DNA of 64,000 nt. Origin: Cristatella mucedo. Its lineage: Eukaryota; Bryozoa; Phylactolaemata; Cristatellidae. The translations under genes and the position numbers were made by a program. Each line of letters opens with the position of its first letter. The stretch's first letter is position 1. The notes under the pieces were generated by a model, which was given only the letters and a program-made list of their open reading frames with translations, did not search any database and had not been told where the DNA came from. The DNA is taken from the NCBI GenBank assembly GCA_009760855.2, contig WPIO01000032.1, forward strand, positions 3,663,001 through 3,727,000, read 5' to 3'. Positions 1-12,500 of this stretch are shown one piece after another.

Positions 1-426
1 TTCTTCTTGCCTCTACCTCGAATCGTCAGGTTCTAATGTTGTCGTCATCGTGTTGAGCCACGATTAATCTCTTCACTGTTTTTCATGCAGTATGACTAGA
101 TCTCTGGCCAGAGCTAGATAAACTGATGTTCTGGTCAGGCGACTGACAAGTCAGTTTTTTGCATAAAACCACAAACTGCCAGCCTGTGAGACAGGACTTG
201 CTCTCTTGCTTGATTGATGTCATGCTTATTGCCTGCTAGTTTTGGTCGGTTGTTCCTCGATGGATTAATCTCGGGTCATCCGAATGGTTGGCATTCGGCT
301 GCTCACAGAATCAGCTTGGCGACCTGGCTGGCTGCCAAAGCTAGCAGGCTTACTAGGAGTCACAGGGGGTTGCTATCAGTAGGGCTAGCTAGCTAGCAAT
401 TGCTCACCGTCCACTGAATGTTTCAG
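1..426. other. RICTOR: RICTOR intron sequence upstream of exon w1
   Basis: No Rictor homology, repeat or other gene is visible before the acceptor at 421-426. The preceding Rictor exon must lie outside the window. Confidence 0.5.
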
Positions 427-577
427 GGATGATCTGGAGGCACGCTGCTTAGCCAGTCGTCGTGCTGTCGTCACCATACTGCGATCCTGGCCTGGCCTAG
501 TGCGTTTCTGCATGCCCGGAGGGACGGGCATGCGCTCGCTGGTCGGAGCACTGCAGCTGTCCGGCTGCACAATACAG
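427..577 (+). CDS. RICTOR: RICTOR exon w1 (helical-repeat region)
   Basis: Bounded by TTTCAG and CAG|GTGACC. The first base completes a codon from an upstream exon, then 50 codons read [20 protein letters not shown] and continue to SLVGALQL. This matches the human segment EDREARFLASKMGIIATFRS...SLIGVL. It ends in phase 0. Confidence 0.9.
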
Positions 578-3500
578 GTGACCGGTGCAGGTCTACCACC
601 TGCCACCACCTGCCACCACATCCCTCTCGACAGTCGCTCAGTTGCTCAATGCCAATGCACCAAGCACCGTGCATCAGCTGCTGCTGCTGCTACTGCTGCG
701 TGGCGCTTGAAAAGGAGGCCTTTTTAATGCTGCACCATCGCCCGAGGCGCTTCATGGTTCTCTGCCTAATTCCTTGCAGAAGCATATCCTGGAGTGTCTC
801 TTCGAGCTGTTTCACTTGCAGCTGCCCACGTGGACTGCAGACTTCACCGAGGCACTGTTCAGTGCAGGTAGTTGCTCGGCCGAAGCTTCCGGAGCAAGCG
901 GCTGCCTCTTTCTCTCGTCAGTCGCTGCTTTGCCGCTCGATCGAGTGCTCTTCCCGAGCCCGGGGAGCCCTAGTGCCTGCCCCGCGAGCGCCGAGGCACT
1001 GCTCTTCCAAAGCGACCGAGCTTCAGGGGTTCGTCCGCGAGTTCATCTTTAGCCGCTGGTCAGTGCTGTAGCCTCTTTCCTCCTCGCTACTTTCTGTCGC
1101 CTGCTGTAGATTGCATTAACACGACCCTGTTCAATTTATCCATGGTTTGAGGAAGACAGTAAGACTCGCTGCCTCGCATCAGATGCAGGCTGGCTGGCTA
1201 TCGTTGCAAATGTGATAGCATTCCACTCTGTCGACGAACTTTTTTTGTTGTTGGCCTGCGTCGGCTCGAAGATCAAAGTGATTTTTCTCCTTGTTGAAAG
1301 TTGGGCTTAGAAACGTCGTTTAAACTCGAGATTTTGTTTTAAGGTGTCCACGATCGCTTTGGCTGTATACATGTCGACGGCTCTTGAGATGAAAAGGAGG
1401 CCGAGCCACAGCTTTAAACTCTGCCAATATAGCTGCAGTGCTGTGGCATGGTCCTGCATATTGTAAACGAGATATGACTTGACTAGCAGCAGATTTATAG
1501 ATTGCTTGTTGATGAAGGGGGCAGATAGTGCAAGCGTCTTTGAACAATGTAGTAGCACGTTTGACTGCTGCTCAGTGGTTGTACCTGCTAATTATTGAGC
1601 TAGCCATCGGTAACTCGGCTTTTAGTCACCTTGCTCCTTGCATGTCAGTTCCCCCCTGCTGCCGGGTTTTCGGCTCAGGGGCAAGGTGCTCGCACTTCAT
1701 TTACCCAGGTCCCGGGTTTGAGCCCTGCAGCAGCCAACTGTGAGGTGATACCTGCTAAGGCTCTTCGGCTATATGAACGAGGCTGTTTGATCAGCTAACC
1801 TCCATCGTTTTCTTTACTTTACATTGATCAATTAGTATCACGCAAATATTCCCTAGCTAATTTAACAGCCTCGTTTACAATGCAGCAGAAGAGCCTTTGT
1901 CGTCATCAATGCCACTTGTGGTGTGCAGTAAAGGACTACCCAGTGCAGGATTCGACCCGTGTTCTGCCTCGTGAAGTGCATGCCTCCTGCGCCTGGGCTA
2001 GGACCTAGGTGACCCATCAAGCACAGCCTTCTTTTTTAAGGTTCTGTCGCCTCACTTGATGGTCTCTTTTCATTCTCTTGCTCCAGCCTACATGTCCAAA
2101 ATACTTAATTATCAGGCTTTGCATCATAATAGCTGCTCTTCTGCCTCAAGTCTGTAGCCATATCTCTAACCGAGCACAAACTTTAAAGAACGTGCCTCCA
2201 CTTCCGATGCTTACAAATCCTGGGACTCACTCTCGATGACTTCATGACATGCCCTTACCTGAAGTTAAAAAAGCTCTCAGCTCAGCTCTTGGCAGCATTT
2301 TGGTGTATGTATGATCTAATCTCTGTGTGCTAATGCACTAACAGAGTACATGTGATCGCGAATCAATTGACATGCTCCTGCCTATATAAAGTGCCTTGAA
2401 AAGACTTAGTTCTCTTAGGATGCTATACAAATGTCAGATGATTATTATTGTGAAGCTCTGAGCATGTGTGAAGTCTATGTATCGGAACGAGAGGGACCAC
2501 GTGCTCGAACGTGTTTGCGTGTGTGTTTCACCATGTGTGTGCGTGCGCGTGTGCGCACATGTGTGTGCCCGTCTGTGTGCCTGCTCGTCTGTGATCACAT
2601 GCCAGTACGTTATGGGCGTGCATTCTTTTTTGTGTGCTGCCAAGCAATGCTGCTCCAGGGAAATGTGGATTATAGCAATTTGGGCGATGATTGCATCTTA
2701 TGAAATGAGAAAAATTACCTCTCATTGTAATTTTCATTGACCTGCATATGAAGGCGCGAACCATCCGACGTGGCCGAGGTCGCTTTTGCAGACCCGTTCC
2801 AGATGAAGCCCAGCTGGCGGCTTAATGAAGGCTTCGTCGCCGAGGAAGGAGGGTTCGTGCTGTCGCATGCCTCAAGAACTCGAGCGAACCTCGTAGAGAA
2901 TCACTCGGCTCTGTTGATAGCCAGCTTTATTGGTGCCGGCTTGCTGGATACCCTAGTTGAAGTGATTGTCAAAGGGCAGCCTCACGCCAGCGTCCGGGCC
3001 ACGATTCTCCTCGGCGAGATGCTTCACCTGGTAAAAATTGGTGTGCTGCGCTCTACTAGTAGCCGATCGGTCCGAGCTGCGCTTCTAATTCGAGCTGCCT
3101 TGTTTACATTGGCTATGTTCACTGGCAGAACCTGCCTGGCAGGTGGTGCGTGACGGAAGTTTGCTCTGCCTGGAGCCAATGTATGGGCATAGGTTACTTG
3201 CTACAAGGGCCACATGTCGAGCTTCAGACTGGCGTGCGTCCTTCGCCATCCAGAGCTTGAGCTGGTCGAGGTCGCACCCTGAAGTGGCATGAATGGCCGA
3301 CGGGGACCCTCATTCAAGCATGCTAGTGCATCGTGTACAGGCTGGCTGCACGCACGCACGCACACACACGCACACACTCGCACACACACACATACATACT
3401 GGCACGATGCTGCGACAGTCCCATGTTCTAATTAGTGTATATTTATGAAGCATCAGCTGGCTGCATGCGGTGAGTGGTGCTCCGGCTGTGGCTGAGCGTG

Positions 3501-6500
3501 GCTGGCCTGATCAAGGGCGTCTTTTAGAGCTACCTTCTGCTGCCTCCGGAGTGCAGCCAGCACAACCACAGCTTGCCCACTCTGGTCTCTGTTGCCACAT
3601 CTCCGGATCTCACGCAAGCCCAAAGACAGTAAGTAGATCCCTTGTACGAGCGAGAGCTGAGTGCTGATTGCATGTCTCACTGCTGTAGCCTCTGCGCCTC
3701 TGCCTAAAGGCCTGTGGTGTGCTTAATAATAATAATAATAATAATAATTCACTTGATAAAGTACCCTCAGAGAACTCAATCTCTTCCTAGGCGCTTTACA
3801 TTTGCTGCAAAGGGAGCTTGTGCTCGACGCAGTGCTCGGTGATCTCGGTGTGGCTCGTTGGGGCGGGGTCGGAACTAGCTTGTGCTGCACTTGCCCCTTT
3901 TCGTTGGTGTCTTGGTCTCGAATCTCGAGGTCGGCATGTCCATGTGATGGAGTCGGGTGGCTGTGAAGGCAGTAGTGAGACTGCAATAGGTATACACCGG
4001 GTTGGTGTGATGCTGGTACCTCATCTTAGCCTTAGCAAATCAGCTGACCTTTTATACTTTTTCCTAAACACTATTGTGTATTCGACTACTTGCTCAGTAT
4101 TAGTAGTTGCATCATGCTCTGTCTTGCCTTTTAACCTCGCATTTCTTCTCGAGAAGGGGTGTCGAATGTAGAGTCATGTGACATACCATCTTGTCAGTGT
4201 GTTGTCCTGTGAAAATCCCGTGATTTGCACGTGTAACCGCGACATGAAAGCTCGATTCGCAAATTTGATGAGCTACAGGTGATCCAAGACGTGTTTGTTG
4301 CATGTTTGAACGCAATGGATTAAACCTTATCTGAGAAATGCATAGCAAAGCAGATAGATGATGCATGTCAAGGTATAATAGCAAGCAAAGCCATGCTGGT
4401 TATTAAACGTGACACATTGGGTTGTGTTGGGTTGTGTATGCACTCACCATAAGGTGTTTATTTATTGCCACCTCAGGCAGAGAGTGAAGGGCCCTGCATA
4501 ATTGTTAGGATCTTCAGCCAAGAAACCGAGTTATGCTATTAACATTGTAAGCGCAGGCAAATGTAGCCAGCATGCACTTAAAATTATTGAGATTACATAG
4601 CCTCAGTAGGGATCCGTGGCAGTGGCGGAGCCAGGGGGTCGGTAGGGGTTCGATAGCTCGGCCACTAAACGGAAAAGTGACCTGGGCCAGTCTCCTGTAT
4701 CGAGCCAGGGCAGGGGCAGTTTGGCAGGAGAATGGATGCGGTTCATGTAGGTCCACTTGATTTTAAAAAACCTCGAATCAATCTTGCTACACTGCTACAC
4801 TCGAATTCATAGAAGAGTAATAATAGTTTTCATCACTTTCAGGCCTCACCCTCTATGTAAAAATCTTGGCTGTGCCCCTGATTTGGCCGGTACACGTCAG
4901 TAGCATGCTGATGGAGCCCCGATGATTATTCTGGAGGGGCTCTCACCAACTGTGAGCGCAGTACTTATATGTAGCAGTAGCAGGGTTTGGCTGTTGGGCT
5001 ACATCATCAGCACAAGCTTCTGCAACATAGATAAGCTTTTATAGAAGATCACAGTATATGGCATAAGTACCGGAGTGCTCTACATCCAACATAAACAAGT
5101 GACTAGGAGGAGAAGTAGTTGGAGGATGGCTATTAAATGAGCATCAGAGTCTGTAGCCGCATGGTTGCAGTGTCCGAGATCACAGGAATGACGGCATTGA
5201 TATGAAGCCATCAGGAGCAAGAGTAGTTTCCAATTTAGAGCCAGAGAGAAATGAAGAGGGAGAGGGTAGAGAGAATCGTTTCCTGGTAGTGAAAGTAGCC
5301 ATTATTGAGTGTGAAGTAAGGAGTATAGAATAATAGCTAAGGTTCACTGTTGTTCACCTACTCATCACTGCATCGCCGATGATTTAACGCTCTCAAGTCT
5401 GGGCGGCAGTATATCCATGACTCTGCCCCAGATTACTGCCAAGGCTGGTACATCTTAGCGCCTGAAGCTAGAAAAGTACTCTTGGTTTCCAGGATAAGTG
5501 TTCAACATCCAGGCACGAGGCTCTCTCCTGATGCAAATCGCTGTTAGGACGATGCAGAGAACACTAGTTTGGGAGGTTACAAAGCCGAGGCAATTTCGGC
5601 CGGTCCGAGCATTCGGCAGTGTAGGTGCAGCTTGAGAGGACCTCCCTAGTCGCTGCTCCACTTGATCGGGAGCCAGCCAGCCAGCGCATTTTGGAGAGAT
5701 GTGGCGTGACAGATAATATCACTGCATCTTGCCGAGTACCCGTTTCAGATGCACAGCTGCTATTGAGCATGTGCCGTCCACATGTGCAGCGCCACTGTGC
5801 ATGCATGTTGCTAGTATGTTTTAGCACCTTGTTTAGTGTATTTGTGTGCCTCACACGTGAGCTGCCGCGCACATGCCCGAGTGTGTGTGTGCGTTGCTTG
5901 CCATGATGCACGGCATGGTTTTCGCTCGTCGTTGTTGCTCAGCTCACATGTTGTTTGTCATTCGTCAGAAAAAATTCCAAGGGCTTATCTCGACTTTTGT
6001 CACCCACACATTGTCTCACCTGGAGCCTGGACTGTGTGTAGGAGTTGTGCCCCCCTGCTTTGTGCTCATAGCCCGGTGGCTTGTGTGCATTGCCTAGTGC
6101 CTGAGGAACCGCTGTGTCGTTGGTTTTGGACAGGCAAGCTAGCCTAGCTGTGACGTGCCTGGATCGTCTGCATGCGCTGAAGAAGCGTGGGCCCGTGCCT
6201 GCATCCCTTTATCTCGACCACGTGTTGCAATCAGCTCAAGCTGCTACTGGAGACGGCCGTGCTAGTCGCAGCAGCTCTAACTCTGCTATCACACCGCGTG
6301 ACAAGATTCAAGCAACATATTCAGCCAAGGTATTTTATCAGCTGTGCCATCGAGTGCAACATCGCCACTTTCTGGTGCAGGGCAATGTGCTATCTGACTT
6401 ATTCATCCATATGCGACTAATCATTCTTCAGTATTATGCAAGCTTCCCTTTTTATCAACAGTTCGTAAGAGGACTGCAAGGTGCTCAGCAAGGGAGCAAG

Positions 6501-9500
6501 CGAGAGTGTACGATTGCTATGCACAACCGCACTAAGCCCACATGCTATAATTCCGAGTGTCCATATCTGAGTACATCTAGCAAACTGAATTCACTGCTGA
6601 TTAGCCAGCCGGCTCTGACCAATTTGAAAAGAGCCGGCATAATTGGCATTTATAAATGCAAAGGATAAATAGCAATGACATAGTTGAAATTGCGTTGATA
6701 ATGGAAATATAATTTAAAGTATTTTAAAATAGACCGTACACCCAAGACCAGAAGACCATTGATGGACTAGCCCGTGCTGGCAATTGGGGAGAGTTGCATG
6801 GAAAACTGCACCATCATCATTAAAAAAAATCAGACTTGAGATATTGCCACCAGTAAGAAAAGCACCTAAATAAGATTGCACTGGATTCATGTAAAAAATA
6901 AGTGCACAGTGCATAGAATAAATGCGTAACTATCGCAGACAACAGTGAGAAAAATAGGCAACTGATAAAGTCACTCGACGTCGAACGGCTGAAAATCAAT
7001 GAAAGCGTGCTTTTTGTCACACTCAACAGCAAGAGACTGAACGAGAAACTCAGGTATGTCTGTATGCTTTTGAAGCTGAACTGCAAACTCAACTGCAAGA
7101 ATACGAACTCAAGAAAAAATGTCATTCACGGCTCGGGGATTAAATCACAAACAACGAAAAGTCTTTCTGAAGAACAGATTCGAATAAGGACAACAATTGC
7201 TATTGCAGCCTGATAATGATCAATAATTACAATGCAATTTTACGAACAATATTGTCATCCAACAAATGTTGGGATACAAAAGTATGTTAGTTTGTTTTGA
7301 TGTAATTATTTAAAGCTATTTTGAAATATGTTTTTAGTTTTTCCACTTGTTAAGATTTTGCTGCATTAAGAAAGAACTGCTTGATTGCCTGTCAGTAGGA
7401 GTGTGCTTGCCCAGTAGGGGTCAGAGGTCACCCAAGCTTGCATCCTAATGCAAAGTCAGTTTCTGTGATTTTTCACGGCTATAGGTCAGTAGGCACGTGC
7501 ATGTATACTTACAGAGGACTCTCACGTTCTAGGAACTTTGCAATAGTATATGTTTTGAACTCAAAATAAAAAATTCTCGATTTATGGATGCAGCTTCTGT
7601 GGCTGTTAATTTATTCGGGTAATAAGAGGGTTTTCTACGATACCAGGCGTACTCAAGTTATGCTCAGCACGAAATTATATATTTATTGACTGCCTAAAAA
7701 CTAATGCATTTGCTGTTGGTTATGTCGGCGTTTGTTGTGACATCATCCCATCACGATTCTCCATGACCTCCCTTGTCTGGCCAGGCATAAAGGCAGCACG
7801 ATTTTATATTTGGCGTCTCTTCTGGTGCAGCGCATTCCAAAAGAGCCTTCAACCTTAACTGTAAATGCTGCCTACAAATGCATGCCGAATACCCTGACTC
7901 AGCCACGTGTCGATATATCATCCCATAAGCTGCCTATGATTTCTGATCAGGCGACTGGGTGAGCCGCTACGTCAGTACCATTGCGAATTTTTCAAAAAAG
8001 TGCTTTATTCAAATTAATGCTGGTCAAGCAAGTCTGATTTCAATGCTCTAATACTATGCTGGGGGGCGTTGCATTAAGCAGCAAGATAGCGACCCTAAAT
8101 GCGCTGCTAGGTCAGTGCAGTACTTTTTTGACTGATCATTGTTTGATGCTTATGCGATATGCTATACTTTTTTCTCGTTGGAAAGCAACCTAAGCCTGAA
8201 CTTACTATTCTGATGACATGCTTTTGGCTGGGCTACCAAAGAAAGCTATTATGCCACTACAGCGGATTATGAATATGGCTGCAAGGCTGGTCTTCAAGTC
8301 CCAGCGGTTTGAGCACGTGTCACCTTTGCTGAAAGAGCTAGGATGGTTGCCGGTTGAGCAAAAGATACAGAGCAAAGTTCTTACGCTGACCCACAAGGCC
8401 CGCCACTGCTTGGCTCCTTCGTACCTAGCTGAACTGCTGCATCAGTTTCAGCCTGTTCGCACCCTCCGGTCCTGTGTGGACAATAAATTAGCTGTCCCAT
8501 TCCTCCGCTTAAAGACAGTTGTCGACAGAAGCTTTAGCTCTGCAGGTCCTAGACTGTGGAACTCGCTTCCACAATTCTTACGCGACGACATCTACTCTCC
8601 AACTGCCGACTATGGCACATCTTTTTCAGCAGTCCTGAACTGCTACTTCCATGCTACTCACTACCTCAACTGCTCTCCTAACTCTGCTATGCTTCCCACT
8701 TTCTCTTTGTTGCGTGAGACGAAGTCTGTTGGGTACCGAATGCGTACCGAAAGCCGCTTAGGCTGTGAGTGCGCTATACAAAACTCTCCTGCGTAACACC
8801 CACATGGTCTTTATGACTTTGTGGAGTTACTGACGGAGATACATACATACATGCTGTGTGTATTACACGTGTCCTGTCGCGTGTCGTTACTCGTGACGGT
8901 GCACGAGGCCTACGACTCACTTTGCCTATGTCTCCATCTTCAACTTGGGCATGCACTTAGTGTAGCCACCCACTGTTTATCGCTGTAGAAATGAAATAAT
9001 GCTGATGCTTATTACCCAACCAGTCGCCTGATTTGAACCCCATAGAAGACTATGGAGCGATATTGGCTGGCGGCTGAGGCTGGGCGTACAGCAGTAGTCG
9101 GCCTTTACAGCAAGGCTTAAGCTTTGTGGAATGTACGGCAGCAGCAGCAGCAGCAGCAGAAGCAATGTAATAACTTGTGGCTTCTATACCTGAACAGACT
9201 AGGAAGGTCATCCAAAATCGTGACGGGACTGTCTCACTAAAGGCAGACATATCAACAGCAAATGTATTTTTTGGGCTGACGATAAACATTTTCTCATGCC
9301 ACCTCACATGACTTTAGTATGCATGGCTGAATGGCATTTTAGAAAACTCTTATTAACTAACAGTCACAGCAGCTACGGCCAAACTGCGAGAATTTTTGTC
9401 ATGCTGAGTGTATATATTCGGTGCTGCAATTTAGCGTCCTGCAATGCCATGTAAGCTCACCGTCGGTTGCGGCCGAGGGCCTAAATGTACGGAGCTTGGT

Positions 9501-12500
9501 CTGAAAGAGCTTTCTAACCTCTTTCAGACCGAGTGTCGCATGCAAATTTTTAATCTTGGGCTCGAACTTGCTGCTATGGGTTAGGTTAGTCTTGGAGTGC
9601 AGTGCTCACACTTAATGGCCCAGGTCGTGGACTCGAGGGCAGTTTGTTATAGCCGACAGCAGGGGGGAGGGAGGGAGGGAGGGATGACAACCACTAAGGC
9701 TCTTTAATCAGTTGACCTCGACTGTTTTCTCTTTTACTTGTTCTCGCCCACGTGAGGCGTTAGGCCATTGCTTGCGAGGCTCGGATGTGCCTGTTTGTTG
9801 CTACCTCTGCGTCTCCTGTGTGTTGCAGGACTGTGACGAAGGTCTAGGGAATGCAATAAAGAACTCCCAGATATTTTTGAACTTCAGAGAGTTCTACAAT
9901 TGGGACTGGGAACTGATATCTGCAATTTTGAAGGTACCGGTGCTTGGTGATCGTTGATTCTTGTGTCTTGCACTTCTTCTGCTGCATCTTGGCTGTCTCA
10001 GAGTACACATGCTAGTTGTTTTCCTTGTTGGTATACGTTTCCACCCCATACCTGATAGAGGCAGCAGATAGTTTTGGGATTTTTCACTTTTCCAGCAGTC
10101 ACAGCAGCCGACTTTCGTGCATTTAGGTGTCATCATTTGAGCTGCTTCTGCAGAGCTGAGGGCTAGATTTTTGAAAGTCTTACCCCTGCCAAATTTATTT
10201 CACACCACAACTAAAACTATAGAAAGAGCTACTCCCCACCAGAGGCACCCTGGTTTTGTGAGCTTACTTTTAAATACATTCTATTATTTATATTCAAAAT
10301 CGACTCTTTGTCCATGGCGGTATGCCAATAACTGGCGAATTCGAAAACCCCCATTCAGCCTAGAACGATGTTTCACCTTCAAAATTGTCCGAACGTGTGT
10401 TTGTTTGTGTTGCAGCTTGATTATCTTACTTGCAATCCTAATAGCTATAGGCTTTTTGGTGTGTATACTTGTGCATGGTAGATAAGCTATTTTTGCACTT
10501 CCTGACCGTGCTGCATGCGTAGACCTGCTCACAGAGTGCTCTCCTGCAACGGTAAAGAGAACCGAAAGCAAAATCAAAGATTAAACATTGCTGATGATTG
10601 CTGATCACAAGCTGTGGGCAGGCAACGTGATGATGGCACAGAACTTGTTATTAGCTAGGGGACTGTCAATTAACACCTGAATCAGCATTTTCGTCGTGAT
10701 AGCTAGGGCACCTGCCCAATCTTTAGCCAGGCACGGGTGACAAAAAAGCGATAACGATAATAATAATGCATTTGATATTGCGCCCTCAGAGAACTCAATC
10801 TCTTTCCAGGCACTTTACATTTTTTGCAAATGAAGCACAATCGAATGGTTGGTGGTGGGATGCTCAATAAACAACATGAATAATATGGCTAGTGGTGGCA
10901 TGCACAGGGTCAGCATGCAAATGTGGTTAGTGGCAGCATGCAATAGTGTCAGCATGCATAGGCACATGAAGGACGAATCGCAGGGACCCACTAAATGCTG
11001 TCCTAAATAGGTGTGTTTTTAAGTTCTTTTTAGATGTGGTCAAGTCAGGGGATGTTCTGACTCAAGTCGGGAGTGAGTTCCAGGTTTTGGGAGCATACGA
11101 ACTAAATGCACGGTCTCCAAAGGATTTGAGGTTTGTACGAGGTATTGGTAAACTGCTGGATTCCGAAAACCGGGTGGTACGATGCTTGGCCTGGTGGGGG
11201 AGTAGATCTGAGAGATAGGCTGGAGCCAAAGAATGAAGTGACCTAAAAGTGAGCGACAAAACCTTGAAGTCGATCTGTTGCTTGACTGGTAGCCAGTGCA
11301 GGTCGGCGAGAAGTGGTGTGATGTGGCAACTTCGACGCTCACGACAGACGAGCCTAGCTGCGGAGTTTTGCACCAGTGGTAAGCGCCTGATTGCACATGT
11401 CGGTAGACCAGCAAGCAGTGATTTATTGAAGTCAACATGGGATGCTACAAATGCACTGACCAACTTAAATGTGGTATCCCTGTCTAAACAAGCCCGCATT
11501 TTAGCAATGCCATGTAGCTGAAAGTAGGCAGACTTGATTGTGGAGCCGATGTGGTCGTCTAACGAAAGTTTACTTTGGAACATGACACCTAGATTTCGTG
11601 CATATTCAACTGGTGATATGCTGGCAGAGCCGATTTTGAGCGTTAGCCTTTCCAATTTCCAAACCACACTTGGTTTTCCCATAGCTAGTAAGTTAGTTTT
11701 ATCATAATTCAATTTAAGAAAAGCTGCTGCCATCCATATGTGGATGTCATCAATACATACAGCAAGGGAGTTGAGAGAATTTGATATGCTCTAGGCTAAT
11801 AATAATAATAATAATAATGCACTTAATAAAGCGCCCTCAGCGAACTCAATCTCTTTCTAGGCGCTTTACATTTGCTGCAAAGGGAAATGCAATTGAATGG
11901 TGACTAATATCATGCTTGCTGGGAGGGATCAAAGCAAAGATACAACTGCGTGCCATCCGCATAGAAGTGAAAGCCTAGACTGTGCTTGGAAATCACATCA
12001 GCAAGAGGGAGAGTATAAACCGTGAAAAGAACCGGACCTAGCACGGAGCTCTGAGGTACCCCATATTTCAGAGGTACCTCGGATGATCTTTGTCTATTCA
12101 CATAAATACTCGTGAGTCTCCCACTGAGATATGACCTGGACCATCGCAGAGCAGTGAGAGTGATGCCCATTCGAGATGAGAGGTGCTCAAGAAGGACTCG
12201 GTGATCGATAGTATTAAAAGCTGCCGAAAGATCGAGCAAAACAAGCCGAGGTACTCTACCTATGTCTGCATTCCTAAGTAGGTCGTTGTACACCCGAATC
12301 AATGCTGACTCTGTGGGGTGATTAGCTCTAAAGCCAGACTGGAACTTACTAGCAAGGTTTGAAGTTTAAATATGTGAGGTCAGCTGGTCCGTCAAGACTC
12401 GTTCTTTGGACTGATGTTTAGAACCAAGATAACACGAGTTTGCCGACTGCCAATACTTTCCGGTCGGCCAGGTGTAACTGAAAAATGCCCAGTGTGAAAC

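Larger units (their letters stand above)
868..2791. other. RICTOR intron w2 with repeat debris
   Basis: A 1.9-kb intron holding two tRNA-like SINE fragments, a LINE-B 3' fragment and a GT-rich stretch near 2510-2580. No coding sequence is recognised. Confidence 0.7.

Noticed and set aside
1668-1740. A functional tRNA gene
   Set aside because: Boxes A and B are present but no complete cloverleaf or anticodon stem could be drawn, and related copies occur elsewhere.
2431-2740. Cys/Val-rich frames near 2,500
   Set aside because: They arise from a GT/CA-rich simple stretch in an intron.
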